From: an uncultured Alistipes sp.
GTDB taxonomy: Bacteria; Bacteroidota; Bacteroidia; Bacteroidales; Rikenellaceae
Direction: 5' to 3'
NCBI GenBank assembly: GCA_900769525.1
Contig: CAAGGY010000021.1
Location: forward strand, 1 to 5,052
Length of the DNA: 5,052 nucleotides
The notes below the pieces were generated by a model. The model worked only from the letters and a program-made list of their open reading frames with translations. It was not told the origin of the DNA and ran no database searches. Position 1 is the first letter of the stretch, and each line of letters opens with the position of its first letter. A program made the position numbers and the translations under genes. Below, piece by piece: positions 1-5,052 of this stretch.

Positions 1-254
1 AGCACGACCCCTACGTATTGGAGCACGTTGATTGGGTTAACCACATCCGTAAGGGCACAATGCACGATGAGGCTTCAGAGTGCGGTATCTCTTGCTTGGC
101 TGGTGTAATGGGTCGTGAGGCCGCTTACTCTGGTGCAACTGTAACTTGGGACGAGATGAGCGCATCACAGCTCGACTATATGCCTGAGAAGCTTGAGCTC
201 GGCAAGATGCCTATGTCTGACTATGTTGTAATGGTAACTGGTAAGGAGAAGTAA
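1..254 (+). CDS. Gfo/Idh/MocA family oxidoreductase, C-terminal fragment (5' end outside window)
   Basis: An open frame runs from the left edge (first whole codon at 3, reading HDPYVLEHVDWVNHIRKG) to a TAA at 252-254, followed at once by a TAG. Only about 83 C-terminal residues are present. The run of a conserved helix (YVLEHVDWVNHIRKG), an MHDEASECG segment, GVMGREAAYSGATVTWDEM and a short tail ending KMPMSDYVVM is the usual C-terminus of the Bacteroidetes NAD(P)-dependent Gfo/Idh/MocA oxidoreductases, many of which are exported by Tat. The Rossmann fold that binds the cofactor and the catalytic lysine region lie outside the window, so the substrate cannot be read. Family members oxidise or reduce sugars, inositols or their derivatives. 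A TTG at 18 is an internal leucine codon, not a start. The family call is from recognition of the C-terminal pattern and is fairly secure; the specific reaction is unknown. Confidence 0.82.
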   Translation, partial: HDPYVLEHVDWVNHIRKGTMHDEASECGISCLAGVMGREAAYSGATVTWDEMSASQLDYMPEKLELGKMPMSDYVVMVTGKEK

Positions 255-280
255 TAGCTCCCGGCAGAGAATAATTATTG

Positions 281-321
281 AGGGTGGCGAGGAGCAGAAA
301 TACTCCCTCTCCACCCTTTTT
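281..321 (+). terminator. Rho-independent terminator after the oxidoreductase gene
   Basis: AGGGTGG at 281-287 pairs exactly with CCACCCT at 311-317. An inner GAGGAG (289-294) can pair with CTCCCTC (303-309) with one bulged base, leaving a short A-rich loop. A run of T follows at 317-321. It lies 27 bases after the oxidoreductase stop and ends only 9 bases before the next ATG, so it separates the oxidoreductase transcript from the cupin gene, or attenuates read-through into it. Confidence 0.8.
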
Positions 322-330
322 GCTTTGACA

Positions 331-816
331 ATGAAGAGTCCAAAGTGTGAGTTTATCACTCGCGAGTTAATATCTCGCGTGTGTGGCGAGGCACGCCTTT
401 CGCCGCGCCTGCGTAAGAACTATAACCTGCATCGCGATGAGGCCGAGCCGGTTAATCGCCTGCTCAATGCTATGCATCGTGGGTCGTACATCCCCGTGCA
501 TCGCCACCTAAACCCCTCGCTTTGCGAGAGTAGCGTAGTACTCAGAGGTCGCGTAGGCGTAGTTGTTTACGACAACGAGGGAGCGATTACTCACTCCCAA
601 GTAGTGGGTGAGGGGTGCGACGCTTGTGGTTTCGATATTGAGGCGGGCTTGTGGCACGGTCTTGTAGTGCTGGAGGATGATACTGTCCTCTACGAGGTTA
701 AGCAGGGCCCCTATACTCCCATTTCGGCCGATAATATCGCCCCGTGGACACCCACGGTGGATGATAAGAAGGCTGTCGAGGAGTTTGTCAAGGCATTGGA
801 AAAGAGTTTTGAATAG
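331..816 (+). CDS. WbuC family cupin fold metalloprotein
   Basis: This 161-residue protein has the pattern of the WbuC cupin family: an N-terminal SPRLRKNYNLH block (residues 24-34), then SYIPVHRH (52-59), and a C-terminal VKQGPYTPISADNIAPWTP (123-141). The cupin metal ligands are visible: His57, His59 and Glu66 in motif 1 (Gly51 to Gly73) and His109 in motif 2 (LWHG). It is therefore expected to be a small cytosolic beta-barrel metalloprotein. The family is named after a gene in enterobacterial O-antigen clusters; its reaction is not established to my knowledge, and no surface polysaccharide genes are visible here. The ATG at 331 is preferred to an in-frame TTG at 325, which lies almost on the terminator T-run. 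No Shine-Dalgarno is seen, as usual in Bacteroidetes. Its stop is 15 bases before the next gene, suggesting cotranscription. Family call is strong, function open. Confidence 0.88.
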   Translation: MKSPKCEFITRELISRVCGEARLSPRLRKNYNLHRDEAEPVNRLLNAMHRGSYIPVHRHLNPSLCESSVVLRGRVGVVVYDNEGAITHSQVVGEGCDACGFDIEAGLWHGLVVLEDDTVLYEVKQGPYTPISADNIAPWTPTVDDKKAVEEFVKALEKSFE

Positions 817-831
817 ATAATAATTCGATTT

Positions 832-1743
832 ATGAATAGAAAAGAATTTTTGCAGAAATCGTTGTTTGGTGCTGCGGCAGTAGCTGCTGGTACATCGTCA
901 TTGGGTTTGATCTCATCGTGCTCTTCGGCTGAGGCTGTGAAGAACTCTCCCGAGTTGCGCCTCTCGTTCCAGGAGGGTATCGCTCCTGGTGAGTCGCTCA
1001 ACGAGAAGTTCGACTTTATGGAGAACCTCGGTATCGTAGGTTTCGAGCCTGGTGGTGGTAACCTTGCAGGTCGTATCAACGAGATTCAGCAGGCGCTCAA
1101 TGGCCGTAATATCAAGGTGTCGGCTATCTGCGCAGGTTTCAAGGGCTTTATTTTGGCTGAGGATCCCGCCGTTAAGGCTGAGTTCGATTCTACTATGCGC
1201 GAGATTATCGCTGCCGCTGGTGAGTTGGGTTCTACAGGTGTTATTATGGTGCCTGCGTTTAATGGTCAGAAGCCTTGTATGCCCCACACGCTGGAGACCC
1301 GCGAGTATCTGTGCGAGCAGATGCACGAGCTTGGTGAGTACGCTTTGAAGCACAATACAACCGTTATTCTCGAGCCTCTGAACCGTCGCGAGTGCCACTA
1401 TATGCGTCAGGTTGCCGATGCAGCGGCTATCGCACGCGACTCAAAGAGCGAGGGTGTAAAGTGTATGGGTGATTTCTGGCATATGCAGGAGGAGACATCT
1501 GACTATGCTGCTTTCTGGGCTGCTGGTCCCAAGTATCTGCAGCACGTTCACGTTGCCAGCCGTGGTAATCGTATTATGCCTGGTGAGGATGGCGACTTGG
1601 ATGTATATGTAGATGGTATGCGTGCCTTGAAGGAGATGAACTATCCTTACTACGTTAGCTTCGAGTGTGGTACGAAGGGTGAGCGTGCACAGACCGTAAC
1701 GGCTGCCGTTAACCTACTCCGTGCACAGTGGGAGCAGGCTTAA
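832..1743 (+). CDS. Sugar phosphate isomerase/epimerase-type TIM barrel (D-tagatose 3-epimerase/hydroxypyruvate isomerase-like), exported, probable lipoprotein
   Basis: The 303-residue protein begins MNRKEFLQKS, an RK variant of the twin-arginine motif (RKEFLQ), followed by an Ala-rich hydrophobic stretch and a lipobox-like ISSC at Cys30, so Tat export and lipid anchoring are likely. The rest is a xylose-isomerase-like TIM barrel. Candidate metal ligands are Glu181 (ILEPLNRRE), Asp214 (MGDFWH), His240 (HVHVAS) and Glu278 (SFECG). The spacings Glu-Asp 33 and Asp-His 26 match those I recall for D-psicose/D-tagatose 3-epimerases, and Glu187 and His217 fall where substrate-binding residues sit in those enzymes. 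It probably isomerises or epimerises a free sugar or sugar acid with a divalent metal. The substrate is inferred only. It follows the cupin gene by 15 bases in the same direction. Hydroxypyruvate isomerase is the common automatic name for such proteins. Confidence 0.87.
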   Translation: MNRKEFLQKSLFGAAAVAAGTSSLGLISSCSSAEAVKNSPELRLSFQEGIAPGESLNEKFDFMENLGIVGFEPGGGNLAGRINEIQQALNGRNIKVSAICAGFKGFILAEDPAVKAEFDSTMREIIAAAGELGSTGVIMVPAFNGQKPCMPHTLETREYLCEQMHELGEYALKHNTTVILEPLNRRECHYMRQVADAAAIARDSKSEGVKCMGDFWHMQEETSDYAAFWAAGPKYLQHVHVASRGNRIMPGEDGDLDVYVDGMRALKEMNYPYYVSFECGTKGERAQTVTAAVNLLRAQWEQA

Positions 1744-1788
1744 TCCTATGTTTATGGGCGCTTTTGCGGCGCTAAAAATAGATTGCTT

Positions 1789-3009
1789 ATGACCTTACAG
1801 TGGGGTTATAAACGCTCATTTGTACGTTGTGCCTTGCTCTTTGCGGCAGGCACAGCGTTGCAAGTGGCATTTGGAGATTTGAATAATGAGTTTCTGCGCT
1901 ATCCGTGGGGGCTCATCATTGCTGTTAATTATCTCTATCTGTTGGTGTTGATCCATTTCCAGAAGAGTCGTTGGAAGTGGCTGGGCCAACTTGCCGACCA
2001 TTATGCCTGCACATCGTCTCTGGTGGCGATGATCGTGATGACCATCCTTTTCGGTCTTACGCGCCAAGACCCCTCTGCTGAGGGTCTTTGGGCTACGCTC
2101 GGCTTCACTCGAATGACCTCGTCGTGGTCATTCAACATCCTGCTATTGTATTTTACCACCACTACGGGCCTTGCCGTGATGGAGGACCTCGCACATATTC
2201 GCCAGCGTCGCGTGGCGGCCGTGCTGTCGCATCTGGCGGTGTTTGTGGTGCTGGTGGCGGGTATCTTTGGCAGTGGCGATAAACTGCGTGTAACGGTTAC
2301 TACGCAGCGAGGACAGGCAACCCATTGGGGCGTGAGCCGCAGTGGCGAGCAGGTGGAGTTACCCTTCGTGCTCACTCTCGACGAGTTCCGTATGGAGGAG
2401 TATGCCCCCAAGTTGTATGTGCTCGATGCGATGAACCAGACCTCGTCGCGAGAGTTTCTCTCGGTTGAGGAGGTGGGAGCGCAGGCCACCATCGACGGAT
2501 GGCACCTGACGGCTGTCGAGAGCCTCGATATGGCTGGACATATGCCCGATAGCGAGGAGTATCGCGCTATGGAGCATATCGGTGCCGCGCCGGCTGTGTA
2601 TGTGCGTGCGCGCAATGTGCGCACGGGGGCACAGACCGAGGGCTGGGTTAGCTGTGGTAGCTTTGTCTTCGAGCCGTCGTATCTCTTCCTCGACGATCGT
2701 ATGGCTGTGGCTATGCCACGCCGTGAGGCTAAACACTACCTCTCGCGTATGAATGTTACCACCGACGATGGCGAGCAGCATAACTTCGATATTGAGGTAA
2801 ATCATCCTGCCCGCGTCGGGGCGTGGCGCATCTATCAGATGGGTTACGACACCGAGCGTGGTCGCTGGAGCGATGTGAGCATCGTTGAGTGCGTACGCGA
2901 TGGATGGTACTCGGCCATTCATATTGCACTGTGGACTATGCTCGTGGCGGGTGTTGTTATGTTTCTTACTGCGGGCGGACGCCGCAAGAGAAAGGAGGTA
3001 ACGAAATGA
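1789..3009 (+). CDS. resB: Cytochrome c biogenesis protein ResB (Ccs1/CcsB)
   Basis: A 406-residue membrane protein of the ResB family, the partner of CcsA in System II cytochrome c maturation, where the complex holds apocytochrome and exported haem at the outer face of the inner membrane. Hydrophobic spans appear at roughly 12-29, 38-57, 74-92, 112-132 and 143-162. A large periplasmic domain (about 165-370) and a last span (about 375-395) ending in a basic tail follow. The signature NHPARVGAWRIYQMGYD (338-354), then SIVECVRDGW before the last helix, is typical of ResB. His148 (LSHLAVF) and His378 are candidate conserved membrane histidines. The ATG at 1789 is chosen over an in-frame TTG at 1783; there is no Shine-Dalgarno. 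It overlaps ccsA by ATGA, so translation is probably coupled. In many bacteria the two proteins are fused as CcsBA; here they are separate. Confidence 0.9.
   Translation: MTLQWGYKRSFVRCALLFAAGTALQVAFGDLNNEFLRYPWGLIIAVNYLYLLVLIHFQKSRWKWLGQLADHYACTSSLVAMIVMTILFGLTRQDPSAEGLWATLGFTRMTSSWSFNILLLYFTTTTGLAVMEDLAHIRQRRVAAVLSHLAVFVVLVAGIFGSGDKLRVTVTTQRGQATHWGVSRSGEQVELPFVLTLDEFRMEEYAPKLYVLDAMNQTSSREFLSVEEVGAQATIDGWHLTAVESLDMAGHMPDSEEYRAMEHIGAAPAVYVRARNVRTGAQTEGWVSCGSFVFEPSYLFLDDRMAVAMPRREAKHYLSRMNVTTDDGEQHNFDIEVNHPARVGAWRIYQMGYDTERGRWSDVSIVECVRDGWYSAIHIALWTMLVAGVVMFLTAGGRRKRKEVTK
2991..2999 (+). promoter_or_regulatory. Strong Shine-Dalgarno sequence for ccsA
   Basis: AAAGGAGGT lies inside the last codons of resB, with 7 bases between AGGAGG and the ATG at 3006. 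It supports 3006 as the ccsA start. No comparable motif precedes the cupin (331), TIM-barrel (832) or resB (1789) starts. The same bases encode Arg-Lys-Glu-Val of the basic ResB tail, so chance is possible. Confidence 0.6.
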
Positions 3010-3782
3010 CGTGGGAACAATTGATATGGTATGCGGCTGTGGCCGTTATGTGCTGGGTGGCGGGTGCTGTGATGGCATTTCGTGGTAAGCCTGCGTGGAT
3101 GGCTACTACGTCGTCGCTTGCCGGCTCTGCCATATTTATGACATTTATCATAGGTATGTGGATAGCCCTCGAGCGTCCCCCTATGCGAACTATGGGCGAG
3201 ACTAGATTGTGGTACTCGTTCTTCCTCTCGTTGGCGGGTGTAGCGGTGTATGTGCGCTGGCGATATAAGTGGATTCTGTCGTTTAGTACGCTTATGTCGG
3301 TTGTCTTTATATGTGTCAACCTGCTTAAGCCAGAGATACATAGCAAGTCGCTGATGCCCGCACTGCAGAGCGTGTGGTTTGTGCCTCACGTGATCGTCTA
3401 TATGTTTGCCTATGCGATGATGGGCGCCGTTACTATCTTTGCCCTCTATCTGTGGCTCAAGAAGTACGACGCTTCGGACGAGGAGCTCTCGGTGTGCGAT
3501 AACCTGGTGCGTATTGGTTGGGCATTCCTCACGCTCGGAATGATTATGGGAGCGCTGTGGGCTAAGCAGGCGTGGGGCGACTTCTGGACGTGGGACCCCA
3601 AGGAGACGTGGGCGGCGGCAACGTGGCTCTCGTACCTGCTCTATCTGCACCTGCGTCCGCGCCTTAAGGATCAGAATATCACATTCGCCCTGCTTATATT
3701 CTCGTTCCTTCTACTACAGATGTGCTGGTATGGTATTAACTATCTGCCGTCGGCGCAGGGGGCGAGTATTCACGTCTATTAG
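3006..3782 (+). CDS. ccsA: Cytochrome c biogenesis protein CcsA (haem handling, System II)
   Basis: This 258-residue polytopic membrane protein carries the tryptophan-rich WWD signature of haem-handling proteins at residues 190-202 (WGDFWTWDPKETW), which contacts haem at the periplasmic face. His128 (FVPHVIVY) and His256 near the C-terminus (GASIHVY) fit the two conserved histidines that act as axial haem ligands in CcsA. The RPPMRTMGE segment (58-65) before an aromatic helix is also characteristic. Several further hydrophobic helices span the rest. Together with ResB it exports and delivers haem to CXXCH motifs of c-type cytochromes. The start at 3006 overlaps the resB stop (ATGA) and follows a strong Shine-Dalgarno; longer in-frame starts inside resB are rejected. 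No thiol-disulfide partner or cytochrome gene is present in the window. Transcription runs toward the terminator at 4004-4040. Confidence 0.93.
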   Translation: MTWEQLIWYAAVAVMCWVAGAVMAFRGKPAWMATTSSLAGSAIFMTFIIGMWIALERPPMRTMGETRLWYSFFLSLAGVAVYVRWRYKWILSFSTLMSVVFICVNLLKPEIHSKSLMPALQSVWFVPHVIVYMFAYAMMGAVTIFALYLWLKKYDASDEELSVCDNLVRIGWAFLTLGMIMGALWAKQAWGDFWTWDPKETWAAATWLSYLLYLHLRPRLKDQNITFALLIFSFLLLQMCWYGINYLPSAQGASIHVY

Positions 3783-3783
3783 G

Positions 3784-3908
3784 CAAAAATCATTTTAAGC
3801 GGCTCTTTCGGCGTCTGCCTTGCCGCCCAAATCCTCACATACGCATAGTATGCTGCGGTTTGGTCGTCTGCGAGTAGCCTCAAAATACCTCGCTTAAAAT
3901 GATTTTTG
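3784..3908. repeat. Intergenic repeat element bounded by an 18-bp perfect inverted repeat
   Basis: CAAAAATCATTTTAAGCG at 3784-3801 is the exact reverse complement of CGCTTAAAATGATTTTTG at 3891-3908. The 125-bp unit between begins just after the ccsA stop. It contains a small palindrome GCATAgTATGC (3843-3853), flanked by CCAAA (3827-3831) and TTTGG (3858-3862) that can pair around it, and GCGAG/CTCGC (3870-3874, 3889-3893). The architecture resembles a dispersed, foldable intergenic repeat or a non-autonomous MITE-like element. No transposase is encoded and I see no clear target-site duplication. That similar elements are dispersed in Bacteroidales genomes is my recollection, not something shown here. 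Confidence 0.75.
3799..3845 (+). repeat. 47-bp direct repeat, copy 1
   Basis: This copy begins GCGGCTCTTTCGGCGTCTGC and ends CACATACGCA. It matches positions 3919-3965 at 46 of 47 bases; the only difference is C at 3826 versus T at 3946. The offset is exactly 120 bases. This copy lies inside the inverted-repeat-bounded element and overlaps the last three bases of its left arm. Confidence 0.9.
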
Positions 3909-3918
3909 TTGTAGCGGT

Positions 3919-3965
3919 GCGGCTCTTTCGGCGTCTGCCTTGCCGTCCAAATCCTCACATACGCA
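3919..3965 (+). repeat. 47-bp direct repeat, copy 2 (partial second element)
   Basis: This is the second copy of the 47-bp core, 120 bases after the first with one mismatch. It lacks the left inverted-repeat arm found with copy 1 and diverges after ACGCA, before the palindrome centre, so only an internal piece of the element is present. It may be the remnant of a second insertion or of a local duplication. Confidence 0.88.
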
Positions 3966-4003
3966 GAGAGAGTATCTGCCTTGTCGCTCGAACGAAACAA
4001 AAT

Positions 4004-4040
4004 AAAAGGGTGCCTAACCGCGATGGTTGGGCACCCTTTT
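4004..4040. terminator. Bidirectional rho-independent terminator between ccsA and the convergent gene
   Basis: AAAAGGGTGCC (4004-4014) pairs perfectly with GGCACCCTTTT (4030-4040). The stem extends through a T-G wobble and AACC/GGTT (4016-4019 with 4025-4028) around a five-base loop. With A-tracts on the left and T-tracts on the right it should end transcription of ccsA on the + strand and of the lipocalin-like gene on the - strand, whose stop is at 4064-4066. Confidence 0.9.
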
Positions 4041-4063
4041 GTTATTGATAATAGTGGTCTATC

Positions 4064-4798
4064 TTACTTTGCCGCCTTAGTCATTACAAGGCTTACGTTG
4101 ATTGTCTCAACAGCATTGTCGATGTTGTCGTAGATAGCGTTCACAGCCTCGGCATTAGTGATGTCGAACTGCTTGTCGGTAGCCGTCATCAACATTGCCT
4201 GCATATTGGTGTAGAAGTTTACGAATGCATCGCGGTGCATATAGAAATGCATCTGCGAGCAATCAGCATCCTGAAAAGCATAGAGTACTACATCTTTCAA
4301 AGTAGGCACCTTGTTGCTCATCTTGATGGTCATCTTGTTACCCTCGACAACGATAGGAGCATTGTAAGTCTCCTTGTTGCCGTTCATCTGGTAAGAGTAG
4401 GTGAGCTGGTCGGCATCGGGGAACTCAACTGCGAAGAGGAGAGCCTTCAACATCTTATCCAAACCCGAGCCGTCCATCTTGGCAAAGTTGAATGTGTAGC
4501 CCATAAAGTTCATATCCTTATCCTCTCCCTTTACATTGCTTACGAAAGTCTTGATATAGTCGTACTTTTGGTCTGCAAGGTCAAGCGACTGCTTGATGCG
4601 GAGCAGTGATGAATATGATTCAACAACCTGATCGTCAAATGACATTATAGATGTAATAGAAAGAATATCACCCATCGCCGTAGCGTTAGGAGAATAGTTC
4701 AGGCGGAATGACAGATACTGAACTTCGTCGTTGTTTACATAATATGACTGAATCAATAAATCACCTACTACTTTATAGGTTGATTCAAGATTTGGCAT
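4064..4798 (-). CDS. Lipocalin-like protein of unknown function, C-terminal part of a frameshifted gene
   Basis: A 244-residue frame begins MPNLESTYKVVGDLLIQSYY and ends VSLVMTKAAK. It has no signal peptide or membrane span. It starts in what looks like the middle of a beta-rich domain: strand-like segments STYKVVGDLLIQ (6-16) and VQYLSFRLNY (26-35), then an SLDL...YDYIKTFVSNVKG block (71-91), an aromatic YTFNF (101-105), VVEGNKMTIKM (150-160) and an Asp/Ala-rich helical end. This composition suggests a secreted Bacteroidetes lipocalin-like or DUF-type lipoprotein; I cannot name the family. The frame opens only at the ATG at 4798 because an in-frame TAA lies just upstream (4807-4805 on the - strand). 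That ATG is probably not a real start: the upstream frame joins it exactly if two bases of a TA run are removed. It may still be made by reinitiation after the overlapping upstream stop. Confidence 0.7.
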   Translation of the reverse strand: MPNLESTYKVVGDLLIQSYYVNNDEVQYLSFRLNYSPNATAMGDILSITSIMSFDDQVVESYSSLLRIKQSLDLADQKYDYIKTFVSNVKGEDKDMNFMGYTFNFAKMDGSGLDKMLKALLFAVEFPDADQLTYSYQMNGNKETYNAPIVVEGNKMTIKMSNKVPTLKDVVLYAFQDADCSQMHFYMHRDAFVNFYTNMQAMLMTATDKQFDITNAEAVNAIYDNIDNAVETINVSLVMTKAAK

Positions 4799-5052
4799 AT
4801 ATAACCATTAGCATCTGGCACAAAGCCCGTGAACAGGGCTTTGCCATCCTCCTGATAAGTGTTAACAGCCATCTCACCCTCTATTGCAGTCGATTGTGTA
4901 CATACCCACATACCTACAATCTCATCAGAGAGGTCGTTTGCGCAATAGCGATAATTAGTACGCTCGCCAGTTGTGCCATCCACAAGCGACAATGTTTCAC
5001 CAGGAACCAAGTCGAAACTACCCTCGAAGTTGTCATCGTCTTCGAAAGTCAT
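4768..5052 (-). CDS. N-terminal part of the same frameshifted lipocalin-like gene (5' end at or beyond window edge)
   Basis: This 94-residue frame reads from the right edge to a TAG at 4770-4768. It includes ETLSLVDGTTGERTNYRY (19-36), then DLSDEIVGMWVC (40-51), a GxW-type segment such as opens many lipocalin-like beta barrels, and KALFTGFVPDANGY (71-84). The last ten residues (ICQILNQPIK) look like out-of-frame tail. An ATG happens to sit on the very last bases (5052-5050), but no signal peptide follows it, so the true start and a lipoprotein leader are probably outside the window. It overlaps the 244-residue frame by 31 bases in another frame. The most economical reading is one gene of more than 320 residues interrupted by a frameshift, by mutation or by sequence error. 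Confidence 0.68.
   Translation of the reverse strand: MTFEDDDNFEGSFDLVPGETLSLVDGTTGERTNYRYCANDLSDEIVGMWVCTQSTAIEGEMAVNTYQEDGKALFTGFVPDANGYICQILNQPIK
4797..4803 (-). other. Frameshift site: TATATA run
   Basis: On the - strand the sequence GGTTATATATGCC carries a TA run. Upstream codons read Asn-Gly-Tyr into the run; downstream codons read Met-Pro-Asn-Leu-Glu in the -1 frame. Deleting two bases gives GGT TAT ATG CCA, joining DANGY directly to MPNLESTYK. A TAA in the downstream frame just before the run confines the shift to this short stretch. No classical X-XXY-YYZ slippery heptamer is present, so programmed -1 frameshifting is unlikely. Confidence 0.65.

Noticed and set aside
325..330. TTGACA just before the cupin ATG
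   Set aside because: It matches a sigma70 -35 hexamer by chance, but it abuts the start codon with no room for a -10 element, and Bacteroidetes promoters use a different consensus.
1747..1754. TATGTTTA resembling the Bacteroidetes -7 box TAnnTTTG
   Set aside because: The last base does not match and no TTTG-type -33 box is seen at the right distance.
1757..1777. Possible hairpin and A-run between the TIM-barrel gene and resB
   Set aside because: Only a 4-base GCGC/GCGC stem is available and no T-tract follows on the + strand, so I do not call a terminator.
2001..2624. 207-residue open frame on the - strand opposite resB
   Set aside because: Low-complexity Ser/Arg/Thr-rich translation with no recognisable motif, antisense to ResB.
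2919..3650. 243-residue open frame on the - strand opposite ccsA
   Set aside because: It is rich in His, Arg and Pro and lies antisense to a clear CcsA with the WWD motif; this is a codon-bias shadow.
3784..3965. CRISPR array
   Set aside because: There are only two repeat copies, they lie within a larger inverted-repeat element, and there are no regular spacers or cas genes.
3779..4000. 73-residue - strand frame across the intergenic repeat
   Set aside because: It is made almost wholly of the repeat, duplicates its own peptide because of the 120-base spacing, and overlaps the end of ccsA; not supported as a gene.

Overview
The window looks like chromosomal DNA of a gut Bacteroidales bacterium, probably Alistipes or a relative. 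The supporting signs are a Gfo/Idh/MocA oxidoreductase tail of the Bacteroidetes type, a Tat/lipobox leader on a sugar-isomerase-like TIM barrel, separate ResB and CcsA genes, almost no Shine-Dalgarno sequences, base composition near 50% GC by eye, and an intergenic repeat of a kind I associate with this order. The genus is inferred; no marker gene is present.

Layout, left to right. The 3' end of a Gfo/Idh/MocA-type oxidoreductase (to 254) is followed by a rho-independent terminator (281-321). A + strand block follows: a WbuC-family cupin metalloprotein (331-816), a D-tagatose 3-epimerase/hydroxypyruvate-isomerase-like TIM barrel with a lipoprotein-like leader (832-1743), then the System II cytochrome c maturation pair ResB (1789-3009) and CcsA (3006-3782), which overlap by 4 bp. 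An intergenic stretch (3783-4063) holds a compound repeat (an 18-bp inverted repeat around a unit whose 47-bp core recurs 120 bp later) and a strong bidirectional terminator (4004-4040). On the - strand, converging on ccsA, lies a secreted, lipocalin-like protein of unknown function, broken into two reading frames at a TATATA run near 4797-4803. Its 5' end lies beyond the right edge.

How the genes work together. The oxidoreductase and the TIM barrel are families that often cooperate in sugar or polyol oxidation and epimerisation in Bacteroidetes, but here a terminator and the cupin gene separate them. ResB and CcsA form the membrane complex that carries haem across the inner membrane and attaches it to apocytochromes c; no c-type cytochrome gene is visible here. 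The two most useful observations are the frameshift in the - strand gene, where removing two bases of the TA run restores one continuous protein, and the compound repeat after ccsA.
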